This document shows positions 1 to 12,826 of a stretch of DNA of 64,000 nt, piece by piece (the stretch's first letter is position 1; each line of letters begins with the position of its first letter). The translations under genes were made by a program, and so were the position numbers. The stretch covers positions 36,433,743-36,497,742 of the forward strand of contig CM063283.1 in NCBI GenBank assembly GCA_032173965.1. Direction: 5' to 3'. This stretch comes from Sitta carolinensis. Its lineage: Eukaryota > Chordata > Aves > Passeriformes > Sittidae. Under the pieces are notes generated by a model, which was not told the origin of the DNA, did not search any database, and saw only the letters and a program-made list of their open reading frames with translations.

Positions 1-2482
1 TGGGGTTCAGAAAGCTATTCAGCTCATAGTAAGAATGACCTATCTATCATGTTGGAAGTCCTACCACAAAGCTCTGGACCCTACTAACTGTGTTGGCTAA
101 AGCTCCAGTGACCCCATTGGTTTCTCAGGCACTTGGTTTCCATATTGTGCCTGAAATGAGACCTAAGCTTCAGTGTCTACAACTTGGAGCTGAATCCCTC
201 ATTTCAGAATGTCATGTAGGCCTCAGTTCAATTGCCTGGACTCTAGTCTTCACACTTCACACAAGATACTTCCAGAATATCTCATATGGCCTCCAAAACA
301 ACTGCCCTTTAGCCCCATGCAATTGCCTGTCTTCCCCGAGAAACCTAATGTCACCAAACATGAAATGCACATCCAACACCTAAGCTCATATACCTGACTT
401 GAGCCCTCAGTTTCCATAGACATAGCCTACATCAGTGAGGCACTCTCTTAGCTGGAGGAGATGTTTGAAAGGTGAATTAACCAGCCAGATTGCATAATCT
501 CATTCATTAACTGATAGTTAGTTTTGTGGCTTTTGCTCAGACGTGATTCCAAAACCACCCACTTTTTCCCCTTCAAAATATTTTTTTAAAATGTTAGTTT
601 AACTGCAGTTTGATTTCTTAAATTGTCCCCCCATGTTTTCAACCAGTGGTGCAGAAGGTCTCTATGCCAGGTCCCCAGCTGTGCAGGTCTGGGCTGCACA
701 GCATCGCTCCCCAGGCAGCCACTCTCTTCTCCAATGGGACACTCACTGATCAGGGTGGAAATGATAGGAAGGGGATTTCTCCCTCCTTCTTATTCCATGC
801 CTTCTTTGATTGTATCACAGACTTGTAAAGGCAACAGGATGAGAGAGCAAGGAATGAACAAAAGCACCAGATACTCAGCACACAGTACAGGCACTGAAGG
901 ATCCTGTCTTAAGTCACAGGGGTCTGTTTCTCCAGAGTTGTCATTGGCCCTTTAAGTAACCCAATCTGTTCTAGCTGCTGTTGAGATGGCTACTTTAAAA
1001 CAAAAGGCTTTCTTGGATGCAATCCTTCCAGTTAAAAGAGATACAAGTTCAACCAGTTCTATATTTTATTTCTTTCATCCATTTCCTCATGACAAGCATT
1101 TATGGGAAAACTTTAAACTCTTAAACTTGCAATTGATATGATTGCAAACATCACAGATGCTTGTCTGGTGCACTAAAATAAGAACTGTTGCTCTGCAGCC
1201 ATTGATGGCGCCACAAATAAGCCCTTACTGCAGTCTCAGAAACAAACAAACAAAAAAATAATTTTTATCAAGTCAGAATAATGCAGGATTTCTCATTATG
1301 CCATTTACTTGAGGGAAGACCTTTTTTACAATTCTGTTATTGGGACCTGAGTCATTTATACAAATTTACTCAGCGTGGTTTCCAAAGGTCTCATTATTTA
1401 AACCAAATTGTTCACATATATGGAATTATGGAAGTCCTCAGTAGAATATTCCTTATTTCCCACTCAATTTACTTTTAGGTCTTATTAAATTTATGAAACA
1501 AAACCAAAGTGTACAGTGATAGACTTTGGCCTAATTCAAACACACATCCACAGACTCCCACAATAACTTCAAAAATTCATCTAAATATCTGGTTTGGACT
1601 CTTTGAATGAACACATTTGCACCAACTCCTGTGTTCAGAGAATAGACACACCAGTGGAACAATCTACAAAGGGGTCAAGAGGATCCTCCACCCAAGATCC
1701 CTAAATAAAAACTGGATCTTTCTTTGAAAAGGCACATCCCAGCTAAACTGTCTGCAATGCTGAAGATTTGCTCATCTCTTTGTTATATTCTGTTTTCTTT
1801 AATCAAGTCCTGAAGAGGCTGCTATTGCTGTATTCTTATGTTGTGCTCACATTAGAAGAGATGACTCAAAAGAGATCAAAGTAGCTGATGGATAAGCAGT
1901 CACAGCATCTCATTTAGAACACCTTTTTTCCTTAAACAAAACTGATTCAGACCTTGTATGCTAAATTCTGTGAGTTCCACACCATCAGGTGTTCCAGAAA
2001 GGTGGGGTGTTATTTTTCAGAATAACTCCATGGTATTTGAAGTCCTGCCTCTCCCTCCTAGACATCAGTGAATCTCATCCTTTCCGTGATCTTTAAACAA
2101 ATTTTCCTTTAGAATACTCCTTTGTAGTTTCTTCCTCCTGACTGGTTTTTCTTTTTGAATAAAATTACCAAATTGCAAACACCCTTGCTGTATTTAACAG
2201 AGGACTGGCTGCTGGGAAGTGTTCGACATACAGAAGTTTTGAGTGCTCATGGCCTTTCAAAATAAGGCCAAACTTTTTATTATAGAAAAGGCTGACATGA
2301 GTTTACTGTGCAAGATCCCAGAGAGTTGTCGACTGCTATCTGTCACTCCTTTCATGACTGAATGAATAAGGTTAGAAGTAACAAACTGATAGAGCAGATA
2401 TGCTGTGGTTTCTTGACAACACAGGTATTTTTATCAGTAATTTAATTCCACTTGGAGTATTTGTATGGTGAGGAAAGGGTGG
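1..2482. other. KLF5 3' flank, nothing recognised
   Basis: AT-rich unique-looking sequence. Short open frames have no recognisable content. Confidence 0.6.
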
Positions 2483-2813
2483 GGGAGCCTGGAGAATAGG
2501 CAGCTGCTCGGGCATCCAGCAGCAGCCCCCAGGGCCTACAGGGAGGCCAGCAAGGAGATGGAGCCAGGTCCTTCACAGTGTGATGTGGCAGGAAAACAAG
2601 AGGTAGTGGCCTTTAATTGAAAAGGGGGGAGGTTCAGAGTGGCTGTATGAAAAAAATAAAATCACTATGAAGATAACAGCTCCTTGGAAGTTTTCAAGAC
2701 ATAACTGGATTAAAGCCCTGACAACTTGGTTTGTTTGTGTCATACCCTGCCTTGGGCAGAGGTAGCATGAGAGGGCTCCTGAGTCTCTTCCTGTCTGAAT
2801 GATTCCCTGATTC
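2483..2813 (+). mobile_element. CR1 LINE 3' fragment
   Basis: Reads as a diverged CR1 3' end in sense orientation. It begins with the CCTGGAGAATAGG... stretch, passes through GCCTACAGGGAGGCCAGCAA and GACAAGAGGTAGTGGCC-like sequence, then the CTTGGAAGTTTTCAAGAC segment, and ends with TGACCTCCTGAGGTCCC-like sequence (GGGCTCCTGAGTCTCTTCC). CR1 is the dominant retrotransposon of birds and other sauropsids. No coding capacity remains. Subfamily not assigned. Confidence 0.75.
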
Positions 2814-5800
2814 GTACCTTCTCAGAGGATACATTTCCAGGTTGCCTGCACATACCAGTGCAATCTATGAACTACTGAGGTATCTACCTTTATCTGAACT
2901 CACTGCAATGATTACCCCAGGGGAGAGAGGAAAGCTGTATTTTTGTATAGGCAACCTGAGGACAGAAGAAAGTTATATCCACATCATCTACATTTATATT
3001 TTAGGTATGCACCACAGGTGCAATTTAAAATAAAGAGAGGGGCTTGTGATCTTTATATAATTGTGACAAAGATAGGTGCGTCCAGAAGGTGATCAGAGCA
3101 TCTATTTTGGATTCATATAACTATGATCAATGTTCCATCATTCTCCAGGTTGTGAATGTCATTGATTTGGATTTACATACATAGATACAGACACAGCTCT
3201 TTGACTCCTTTCACACAACTAGTAGCTATATATGGACACTGTTATTTTGATCAGCAACTGGTGCTGAGATGTAATATGTTCCTGTTGGCTGTTATATTTT
3301 CAGCTGTGTTGAAGAGATGTGAGTAATGTGTTTACTTTGTATGTCAGTAATTTATAGTTTGCATTCCATGGTACTTTCTACATGCTACTAGATTTCCGTT
3401 TTTTTTATCCAAGATGCTTTTTAGAGTGGCCAGTCGAGCATTTAACTTTAGAACAAAAATGCTTTTTAAAACTTAAAAAAAAAAAAATCTTTGCATGAAC
3501 AGATAGCTTTAGAAAATAACTGGTATGTGCATACATTTGTTTAACCCTCTAATGTAAATACATACATTCTGAAATGTATTTTAGTTCTCTAAAGAGCTAA
3601 GAGCAGCTCTCAAGATCACATGACAAGCAAAACATTTGTTAATCAGAAAAATTACAGCCTATTCATACGTACTGTTTGATTATTTCCACTCTGACCTCAA
3701 AGATCCCGTTGTTGATTGAACTAGTTATAGTAACTTCTGTTTATTTTTACAACTAGCTATTATGAGTGCAAACTATCCTTATCTCCAAATGATTGATAGG
3801 CACATTAAGAAGCTGTTCAACAGGTTGCTAGGTTTGAAGAAATGCTTAAATCATGATTAGTTATTCCTTATCAGCCAAGAATGGGAACTAAGCTCAGATA
3901 AATACATGGTGACGAAAATTAGATTTTCAACATCAAGTGCTCTCTCACTGTTTTCTGTTTGCTATTGTTAAGCAGGGGTGCCACAGTTTCCTTTCAGTTT
4001 TATTTAAGGAGCATTTGGGCTTTCTTAGCAAACACAGTTGTCATGTTAGTGTGCTTAGGAGAGCTAAAAATCTTGTTCATTGATAACATGCATCAGAGTC
4101 CCTGTGTAGATTTAGAAAGTGGAGAACTGTGAGCTACACTAAAACATATTCATACTTTCCTCTATTAAAAAACTTGAAATTAATCTAAATGTGTGTAAAA
4201 GTCAGGGTCAAATTCTCATGTGAGGATTTGGGGATTTATTGCTTTATTTGTGCTATTGGGAAGAGGATTTCTATCAGCCAAGGCCAGCTATGCAACCTAA
4301 GGACAAAAAAAAAGAAAAAAAGGAAAGGCAAGTGTCGAGGTACAGCTTCCTGTCTTTTTACCAACACCATGAGGTCTCCTGTATCAATAGTCTGAAGAAA
4401 ACTCACATGCTTTGAGTACATTAGAAATGTAACAATGTTATTCTCCACCCCTTATTACTCCAGGTGACAGGCAGTGTGATTTGGTATGATTTGTCAAGTC
4501 AGTATATGGGAAGAAGAACAACTTATATATATAGAAAATAGAAAGGAACTGAGCTCATAAGTTCTTGGTTTTGGAAAAGGGCTCTGGAAAATTCAAAATC
4601 AGGTCTTTCAAAGGGGGTTTGGGTTAATGTATTTGTCAAAACGTGCACTACTCAGTTTCTACTCCTTTAGCTGTATTTGCAAATAAAATCATAAAACATA
4701 ATCTGACAACCAATTTGCAGGAGAGTTTCTGCTCCAAGGTTTGTCAAAGCAAAGTATTTCCTTTTTCAGTATTAAGCTACAACTACTCCAAACAAACCTT
4801 CAATACAACCAAAGGGCAGATGAGAGCAGGGACAGAGAACTAAAGGGAAAATACCAATCTGAAAGCTAAAACTTTTCTGGCTTTTTTATCAACATCCTAC
4901 AAAGGGTGAAAGTGTTGACCTTTCCCTCTGGTTTACACTCAGAGTGCCTGAAAGGGAGAAGGAAAAGATTTTCAGGTGGTTCTGAAGATATGAGATGCTC
5001 AAGAGACAGAACCTGTATGTAATGTATTTGCACCAAAGGTGGTGAAGACCTTGTGCAGGACTGTGTGAAGCAGCTTGGCAGTAAAGCCATCACAGGATGC
5101 ACACGTGCCATCCATGGTTTATCTGCAGTGCCCTGGGCACACAGAGAAGGTAAGACCATGAACACCAAGCCTGACTGGCTGAGAAAGGACACAGTAGCAA
5201 ATCCTTCTATACTCAGTACCTCACATTTAAAGCCCTTGCTCAAGATTAAAGAGGCTGCTTCCATCTCTTTGTGAGACAGAGGAAGAGGAGGGAGGATACA
5301 CTTCTTACACCTTCTCCCTGGCATCCCTGCCATCAGCCAGGGATACCTGTGGTTTGCAGATGGGCTCTCTGATCCTTCCCACAGAAATGGCCCCATGTTG
5401 AACAGAATAAATAAATATTCATTAACCCAGGGACAGAAAAATAAACAGAAGCAAAAGAAGACACAGGGCTATGGCAAGCAAGGGTTGGCAAGCAGGAGAG
5501 AGAGATGGTTGCTCCAAAATCTCCTGCATCAACAAATCTGTTATAAAAGAGCAGTGACAAACTCATTAGAGGTTATGACCACCTCCGGTTATCACAGAAC
5601 CATAGTTTCCAGGCTTCCCAGATTTTTCCCATGAAGATGTAGAGTAATAGTATGCTGGAAGCCATTCTGTGTGACAAGCACTGTTCACAACGTCACCAGA
5701 CATGCTGCACCACAAAAATTAACACTTACAGTGATATTAGAGATGTCTCTGTGTGGCTGGCCTGTGAGGTTTACATGCAATTGTTTTGATAGTCAGCCTC

Positions 5801-7039
5801 AATCTCTGACTTTCCAGGCCAAATGGCTGGGTGTCCATACATAGCAAGATGCCTCAACCACTCTGCCATTTAACTGTGAAAAAACCCAAATTATGTTAAC
5901 AAAATTCCAAATTATAATCTCCTTACTGTTTTGTGTTTATCTTATGCTTCTCCTTGTTTACAAATGTCAAGCATATGTGGGATTGCAGGATCAAGGCAAT
6001 GCTGGATTCTCCACTGCGTCTTTAGTTTGCAATTGCTTACAGCATTAGCACAGGGTAAATTAGTGCTGTCTGTCACACAGTCCCTGCACTTTTTATCCCT
6101 TGATGTGGCAGAAGAAAGATATTTGACCCCTGGATTGTAAAAGACTTTTCTACATTGTTGGTCTGCCCACCTTAGAGACATACTACCTTAAAGAAAGGAA
6201 ACCTCATAGGGAAATCACAGATGCAAAACCTGCCTTAAGGAAATAAGTGGGTGGCAGCATATAATTAATAGAAGAAACCTTCCAGAAAATACTTGCTACA
6301 GACTGAATCAGTATATCCTGTAGATTGCAGGAGACAGCCGTGACAAAGTCCAAACCGTAATCTAATTTTTGTGGTATGCACATCTAAAAATAAATAAACA
6401 AAATCAGTTTTTAGAATTCCTCTCCCATTCAAGTCAGACTAGAACCTGACACAGCTGTGGAACAAAGAGGCTGCAAATTGCTTGAGTTTGGTCTGACGGG
6501 TCTACCTGAAAGGTGCAGCTTTTCTTGGCTGTACTAGCCAAAGGAGTACGAAGGATTGTGGATTTTTAGGTTTAGGCTGACTTGGATGTGGTATGTGACC
6601 TGGGCTGTTTCATGGTGTTTTGTGTCAGTCAGCTGGGAGACTTCAATATCTCCACCAAATTCCATGCACTTCTCAAAGGAGGCAAGGAAGCACCAAGAGA
6701 ATACAAACGCAAGGAGCTAGTGAAGAGGTGTGCTGGGGGAAAGGAAAACACTGAGCTGGGAACAATAACACTGCAGCAAGGGAATGAGACTGCAGCTGAC
6801 CCTCAGTAAAATCAGCCATTTGGCAGGTTCCTGAGAGGTGTGGATGTGGGGAGGCCCTCTGAGCTCCTAGTTCTGGTGTATGTCATGATTCCAGAAAAGG
6901 GTAGAACAGGGAAACACACTGGTTTCTGGCTGCTTGGGCAGCCCCAACAGCACCACAGCAGAGCTCAGTGTGAGACACCACAACCCAAGACTGCCTCTCA
7001 GCAGGCAGGGTTAAGTGTTGAGATTCCAATGACCTTACT
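2814..7039. other. KLF5 3' flank, nothing recognised
   Basis: Unique-looking non-coding sequence. A 176-codon minus-strand open frame at 4866-5396 has no family resemblance and no flanking gene signals. Confidence 0.6.
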
Positions 7040-7197
7040 AATGCTCCATCCCTGGAAGTGTTCAAGTCCAGGTTGGAAGGTGCCCTGAGCAGCCTGGTCT
7101 TGGGGAAGGTGTCTTTGCCCATGGCAGGATTGTCGTTGGAACTAGATGACTTTTAATACCCTTTCCAACTGAAACCAGTTAACGATTTTATGATCTG
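7040..7197 (+). mobile_element. CR1 LINE 3' end
   Basis: Clear CR1 3' UTR in sense orientation: CTCCATCCCTGGAAGTGTTC, then AGTCCAGGTTGGAAGG, GTCTTTGCCCATGGCAGG, TTGGAACTAGATGACTTTTAA, CCCTTTCCAACTGAAACC, ending in TTTTATGATCTG in place of the ATTCTATGATTCT terminal repeat. 5'-truncated, as most CR1 copies are. Confidence 0.93.
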
Positions 7198-10100
7198 AAG
7201 GCTCTGGCCTCCAGTTGGAGTGCAGGACAGTAGAAGTCCCACAGAGCACTGCCCTTTTGAGACCTCTGGACTTCACACACCCTGTTCTTTCCCTTCTGTC
7301 TTCTTCTCCCACCCATCTAGAGCCCTTTAGAGTACCAACGTAAGCACTTCCAAGCTGAGATAAGATTGCATGTAATTATCAAAATGTAACTATATAGTCC
7401 AAAATTTTACAGGTCTGTCTATCTACTGCAGGGTTTTTTTCTTGTTTTGCTGCTATTTCTGAAACTGTTTTTGGCATTTTGGCCTGCAAAGCAATTCTTG
7501 GGCTTTTCTGTTAACAGCCCTGCATTCCCATGTTTGCTGTTAAGATCTCGGAAATCCAAGAAAAATGGCAAACCTAGTTCTGTGCCTTTCCCTGCCCCTA
7601 AGAAAATCTACACAAATTCAGGAAGTTAAAAAAATTTAAAATTTGAAGTCCGCACTTTCTCAGGGTTTATTTGAACAGGTGGTTTAACCAGCTCAGGCTA
7701 TATTGCTTCAACATCACTGAACTCTACATTTCTCACAAGTTCCTACATGTGACCACACTGCACAAATGTGGTCCCAGGCAGGGCATGCAAGTCTGGGCAG
7801 GTGTCTCTTTCTAAATCTCCCATGCAGAACTCTGGTCTCATTGTGCTTGAAAAACCAAGGTCTTTTCTCACACTGTGGTCAACACTATGCCCAAGGCACT
7901 TGGCATCAAACCTCTAATGACTACAGGATCCTTTACATACCAGAGGTGGAAGTATGGACCCCTGTGGAACTGAGTGCCCCTGAGTGCCTGCACAAAACAG
8001 CTGGGCAGAAGCAAAGCAGGCTTTCTTCATGGCTTGGTGGCTGTTAGCAATGGTTCGGAGTGGGAAGGGATCATGTTCAAGAACCAAGAGCAAGAAACCA
8101 GGCAGCGGGAGGAGGAAGCAGAGATGTGGTTTGAAGGGTGAGACATCAAAGTCAGACCAGGGGATCAGAATTGGATCCATTGGGAGAATAAGTTTTGAGA
8201 GTTTGTCCCAAAGCATGGAACAGAAACCTATTCTGGCTGGGTGTGGAGATGGAGTGATGACTGAGTATGGAAAATTGGACTGAGACCTGGGACTGAAGAG
8301 CCAGATAACTGAGAAACAGTGGCTGCATCTGTACTTACTTGCTCTGCAGCATATATTGGGGCCCTCATTTCCTGGTCATCTGAACAGCTTGGCCTGTTGA
8401 GACACGCTGCAGCTCCCATCAAGCACTCATGTCCAGGTTTCCATCTCAGCATAGAGCTGGGGCATGACTAACCACACATCCAGACATGGGAATTGGGAAG
8501 CACTCTTGTGTTCAATGGTGTAAACACAGACAGCAAGTCCAGATAAGAAGCTTGAGAAAGAGGAAGACAACAACTACATTACCATGGTTTACAAATGGAA
8601 ACAAGCAGTTTGGGCATGAGGAAAGACTGGTCAGGCTATGAAAAGAAAAGATAGAGTGTTGGAACAGGCAGACTCTTCAAGCAAAACCTTGTGAATGGAA
8701 AGCAGGGCTAGGGAAGCACAGGAATGGAGTGAACATGGTGAAGAGGCACAGAAAACCCAAGTGGACTTGGCCTGACGAAGCCAAGAGACTACAGTAGTGT
8801 GACCAGATTGGGTTGTACCAAGTCCTCACAGAGGGCTAGTACCAATTCTGTAGGGAATCGGACAGCAGGAGAGAGGCTGGTTGCAACTGGTGCCTTCTTC
8901 AGACACTATCCACTGCCCATTTTATCCTGTTACTTAGTTCTTGAATGAGCTGTGAAACGCAATTAGAGTATGATGCACCCTGTCCAGTTAAAAGATACTT
9001 AAAATGCTCTGTCTGATTGTGGCACTTGCAAGTAAAACTTTTTTGCTATATAAATGCATGCCTTTGCATCCATTATGATTATTTGGGTCTAGGAGCCTAG
9101 CCTATTTCTAGTCCTGGCCTGAAATACTGAATTCTTTATTACCTATCAAAAACACAGCTCAAGCCTTTACAGATTTCTCTGTTTGCCTAAAGCCAGTCTC
9201 TGGCACTTTTCTTAGATTGCTTTCCTGCTACTCACATTATTTTTTAAAACACTCATCTTTATTGTAACACTTCAAGGTTCTTTGTCCTGACCACTTAAAC
9301 CAAAATCCTACTAGTCTTAAGAGCTTCTTTTAACACTGATGATAGAAACTGGAAATAGACCTTCCCGGAAACATTATGCTGAAAGTTTCAGCTCCTTTTT
9401 TGGGGATTACATCCTTATAGATGACAGCCACACTGCATATTTTGTCTCAGACAGGCTTTTCAATAAAACTCCAACATAAATAACTTACCTCTGGACTTTA
9501 TCCTGTGGCATTTTTTTCTGAGGTGCTCAAGTGAGTTTATTTGCTTCACAAATCTTGCTAAGGATTGCGTCCCAGTTTACAACTCATATTTGTAACTGAA
9601 AAAAAATGTTTTCCAGCAAGATGCTTGCCAGGCCTCTTTTAGCAGTGTCAATAAGTAGTTTATGATCAGTTTCAACTGGCAAAAATTCCAGCAAAGCTCT
9701 TTTACGCCTCATGGCCAGACCAAGACTTCCTTCCCTATTTGAGTGCTGTGACATTTCATTTCTATAAGTACTCATGACACATGATCCACTGTATTGCTAT
9801 TTGGCTGGTCTCCAACCAGTTAGGCCACTTTTGCTGTGGCTTATAGCTGTGGTGGAACAATTTAATCCCAGGTTTTCCTTATATGAAGGGTTTGGGGTAC
9901 TGGTGTGGTAGGAGAAAGCAGGGGGAATGCAATATGGTGAGGAATAAGATAAGTCACTCTCTTGCAGTCTTGGAAGAGAAATGATTTTCCTAGTAGCAGC
10001 ATGGTGAGTTGACCTCAGCTGGGGTGGACATCCACCCATGCCACCAGACAGAATGACCACAGCTCTAACGGGGAGGAGAAAGAAAGAAAGAAAAGATAGG

Positions 10101-12705
10101 CCATGAATGGTTGGGATACATTGGTTCTAGGACTGGGAGATAACAAGGGAAGATGAGGGAAAGAGGATGACTCAGAGCAAGGGAGATGAGGTGATGGATT
10201 TTAGGTCACTAAAGAGGAGGCGAAGAGACTAGATAAAGACATCTTGGTTGAAAACTCAGGACAGTTGCAGTTCTCAGTCACTTCAGTGCTGAATGGCTTG
10301 GACACAGACTAGTTTTCAGCTAGGGAAACAGGCTTGCACTTCCAGACTGCTGATATTTATTTTGGATTGGGTTGGGCTTGTTTTGTTGTCATTTTCCTTT
10401 GTTGTTGTTGTTTTGGTTTTTTTATTTCAAAGATTTCAACCTTATCTGCAAGTTTAATCATGCTGTTGGAAGAAGTCTGAGCCAGTCCTCTCATAGGGCT
10501 GTCTGTAGACAATTTTGCATTTAAAATAATAACTTCTAGATTGTATATGTCTACTTTACTTCTATGTACCATAACAATCACTGGCTTAGAAATTGGTTTG
10601 CTGACACAAATCCAGTTTTCGATTTTTACAGTATTCCTTTCCAAGGAGTTCCTGTATCCTTCCTTGTCTGCCACAACTAGGCTACCAGAGATGCCATACT
10701 GGTGGTACCTCAACAGCAGGATAATGTAAAATATCTTGTGGACCTCTCAGTCCTTGGAGAAGTAGTATTGTCCTTGAAAATAAGCCTTCTGATTTGTTTT
10801 AGTATAATAGAGTCAATTTTCATGAAATATAAGATAAACAAAAATCATGTTTACATTCCTTTGTAAAAAGATATCACCTGATGGACTTCTCAAGTAACCA
10901 GTGGAGATGGAGAGGTGGTAACTTCTCTGTCCAATCTCTGATCACTGTCCAGAAACTTATATATAGGAAATCAACAATAAACGAAGAAGTTCTTCTCTTC
11001 TTCTCTACCTGAACACCTGTTGTGTGTGTTACTGTGTTCCCTCTGTTCGTCACAGTGACAAAGTAGTCCTGTAATAAGTCTTTGATACAAAAGCTGGCTA
11101 CCACCATTGTTACTCCTAGTAAGGATAAGGGCCACAGTTCTTCAAGCTTGCCATCTTGACAGTTGTCCAGTATTACGCACCTAGAGACCACTGGAACTTC
11201 AGTTTTAAATCTGTATCTAGGAAACTATTTGCAGAGAGTTAGAAGGGCTAGTGTTTTTCTCAGAATGCACACCCACATGTTCTGCTCTCAACTGGGCTTC
11301 AGCCAGGGTAGCTCATAACACTTCTATTTCCTCAGACAGGACATTGCAGAAGTTATTTCACTAACTTTGAAAGGTACAGATTAACAGTTTTACAGAGGAT
11401 CCCTTGTGTATACTGTTAAAATGCTGTTAGTGTTCTCTCTTAAAACAATAGGCTTCTCAATCTAATGCAAATATTAGTAAAACTATTCTGATCATTTACA
11501 AGCACAGCTGCAGGCAGGAATACTCTCACAAGTGCGTGCTGGGGTGCAATGCAAGCAGACTGGGATGGCAAAGGTCTGTGTGGCAATTGCTCATTTAAAA
11601 GGGACATTAAAAGCACTTATTGGGGGTGGGCAGAAGAATAACAGAAAATACTGGAAGGGAAGGTGGGAAGCCACATGCAGACTTGTCTCTAGGGGAAGAG
11701 TTTCAAAGTATGGAAAAGAGAAGGCTGAAAAAGAGAAAGAACCAAGGCAGTAGAAGAGGTGACTAACTTGGCAGCACCATCACGAATGAAAGGAAGGTGC
11801 CTCCCATGCCTGTGAGATGACAAGATGTTGAAATGCTCTGGCTCAAGCAAAGTCAACCAGCAGCAGATTTAGGAGGAAGGACCAAGGTTTGAAAAACACA
11901 TGGGTGTTCCTAGACAAAGGTGGCTTTATCACAGTGTCTTTCACTACCATTTTGACTGCTGAATCTTCTCCTCCTTTGAGGTATTTCAAGGTTTTTCAGT
12001 ATAGGGGCAGTGTCACTGCTTGGCAAGGCTCCTAAAGCAAGCACTAAAATCCCTAACATCCTCTGAAGTACATGTCTTATCAAAGCCAGCCAAGTTGGGA
12101 GCTAGTCAATGGATAGCTACCACTATGGCCACATTCAGGTATTAGAAATACGCTCTCATTCCTAAAGGGGCCAGGTTGAGCTTTCTTCACCTCTCACCTG
12201 TCCAATGGTTCATGGATTCCCAAGGTCAGGAGCAATAAAATATTAACATCTAATCTATCATACCACCAATGAAAACTATAATCTGGCTCATGACCTCACG
12301 TGAGTATCAGGTTGTTAACTAAAGAAAGGAATCAAATCTTCCTCTAATAAATACTCCAGACTGTGACAGGTAAAATTCAGGTCATACCTCTCCTTTGAAG
12401 TTTTAATGGCCACTCCAATTTTATGATAAAGCCACTTACCTTATGTTTGTAGTAATTTTGCAAAGCCTGGAGCGGCTCTAGTCATCTTTGGTGCACAATT
12501 CCCAAGGACATAGCTCTCATAAAACTGCAAGCTTCAAAGGGATTAGACCTCTTCTTTTCTCTCCTCTCTGTCTCTGTCTCCCTTTTTTAAAGGAACATAT
12601 CTGAATTTTTCCTCCCCTGTTTTGCAGAGCCTCTCCATTGAACCAGACTTCTCTCCATTGCAACTAGACTTCTTCGTCAAGCTAACTCATCAAACCAAAC
12701 TAACA
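7198..12705. other. KLF5 3' flank, nothing recognised
   Basis: Non-coding. A small AAAG repeat lies near 10080-10095 and a GTT-rich tract near 10400. No gene or transposon identified. Confidence 0.6.
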
Positions 12706-12826
12706 TAAAATAAAATAAAATAAAATAAAATAAAATAAAATAAAATAAAATAAAATAAAATAAAATAAAATAAAATAAAATAAAATAAAATAAAATAAAA
12801 TAAAATAAAATAAAATAAAATAAAAT
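12706..12826. repeat. (TAAAA)n pentanucleotide microsatellite, about 24 copies
   Basis: An uninterrupted 121-bp array of TAAAA on the plus strand (TTTTA on minus) in the KLF5 3' flank. The FILFYF-repeat open frame across it on the minus strand is an artefact. The absence of interruptions suggests recent length change and polymorphism. Confidence 0.98.

Noticed and set aside
4866..5396. 176-codon minus-strand open frame
   Set aside because: No recognisable domain, ordinary composition, no splice or promoter context; chance frame in non-coding DNA.
5590..5640. CACAGAACCATAG motif resembling an antisense CR1 end (also at 27214)
   Set aside because: Only a dozen bases match and the following sequence does not continue as CR1.
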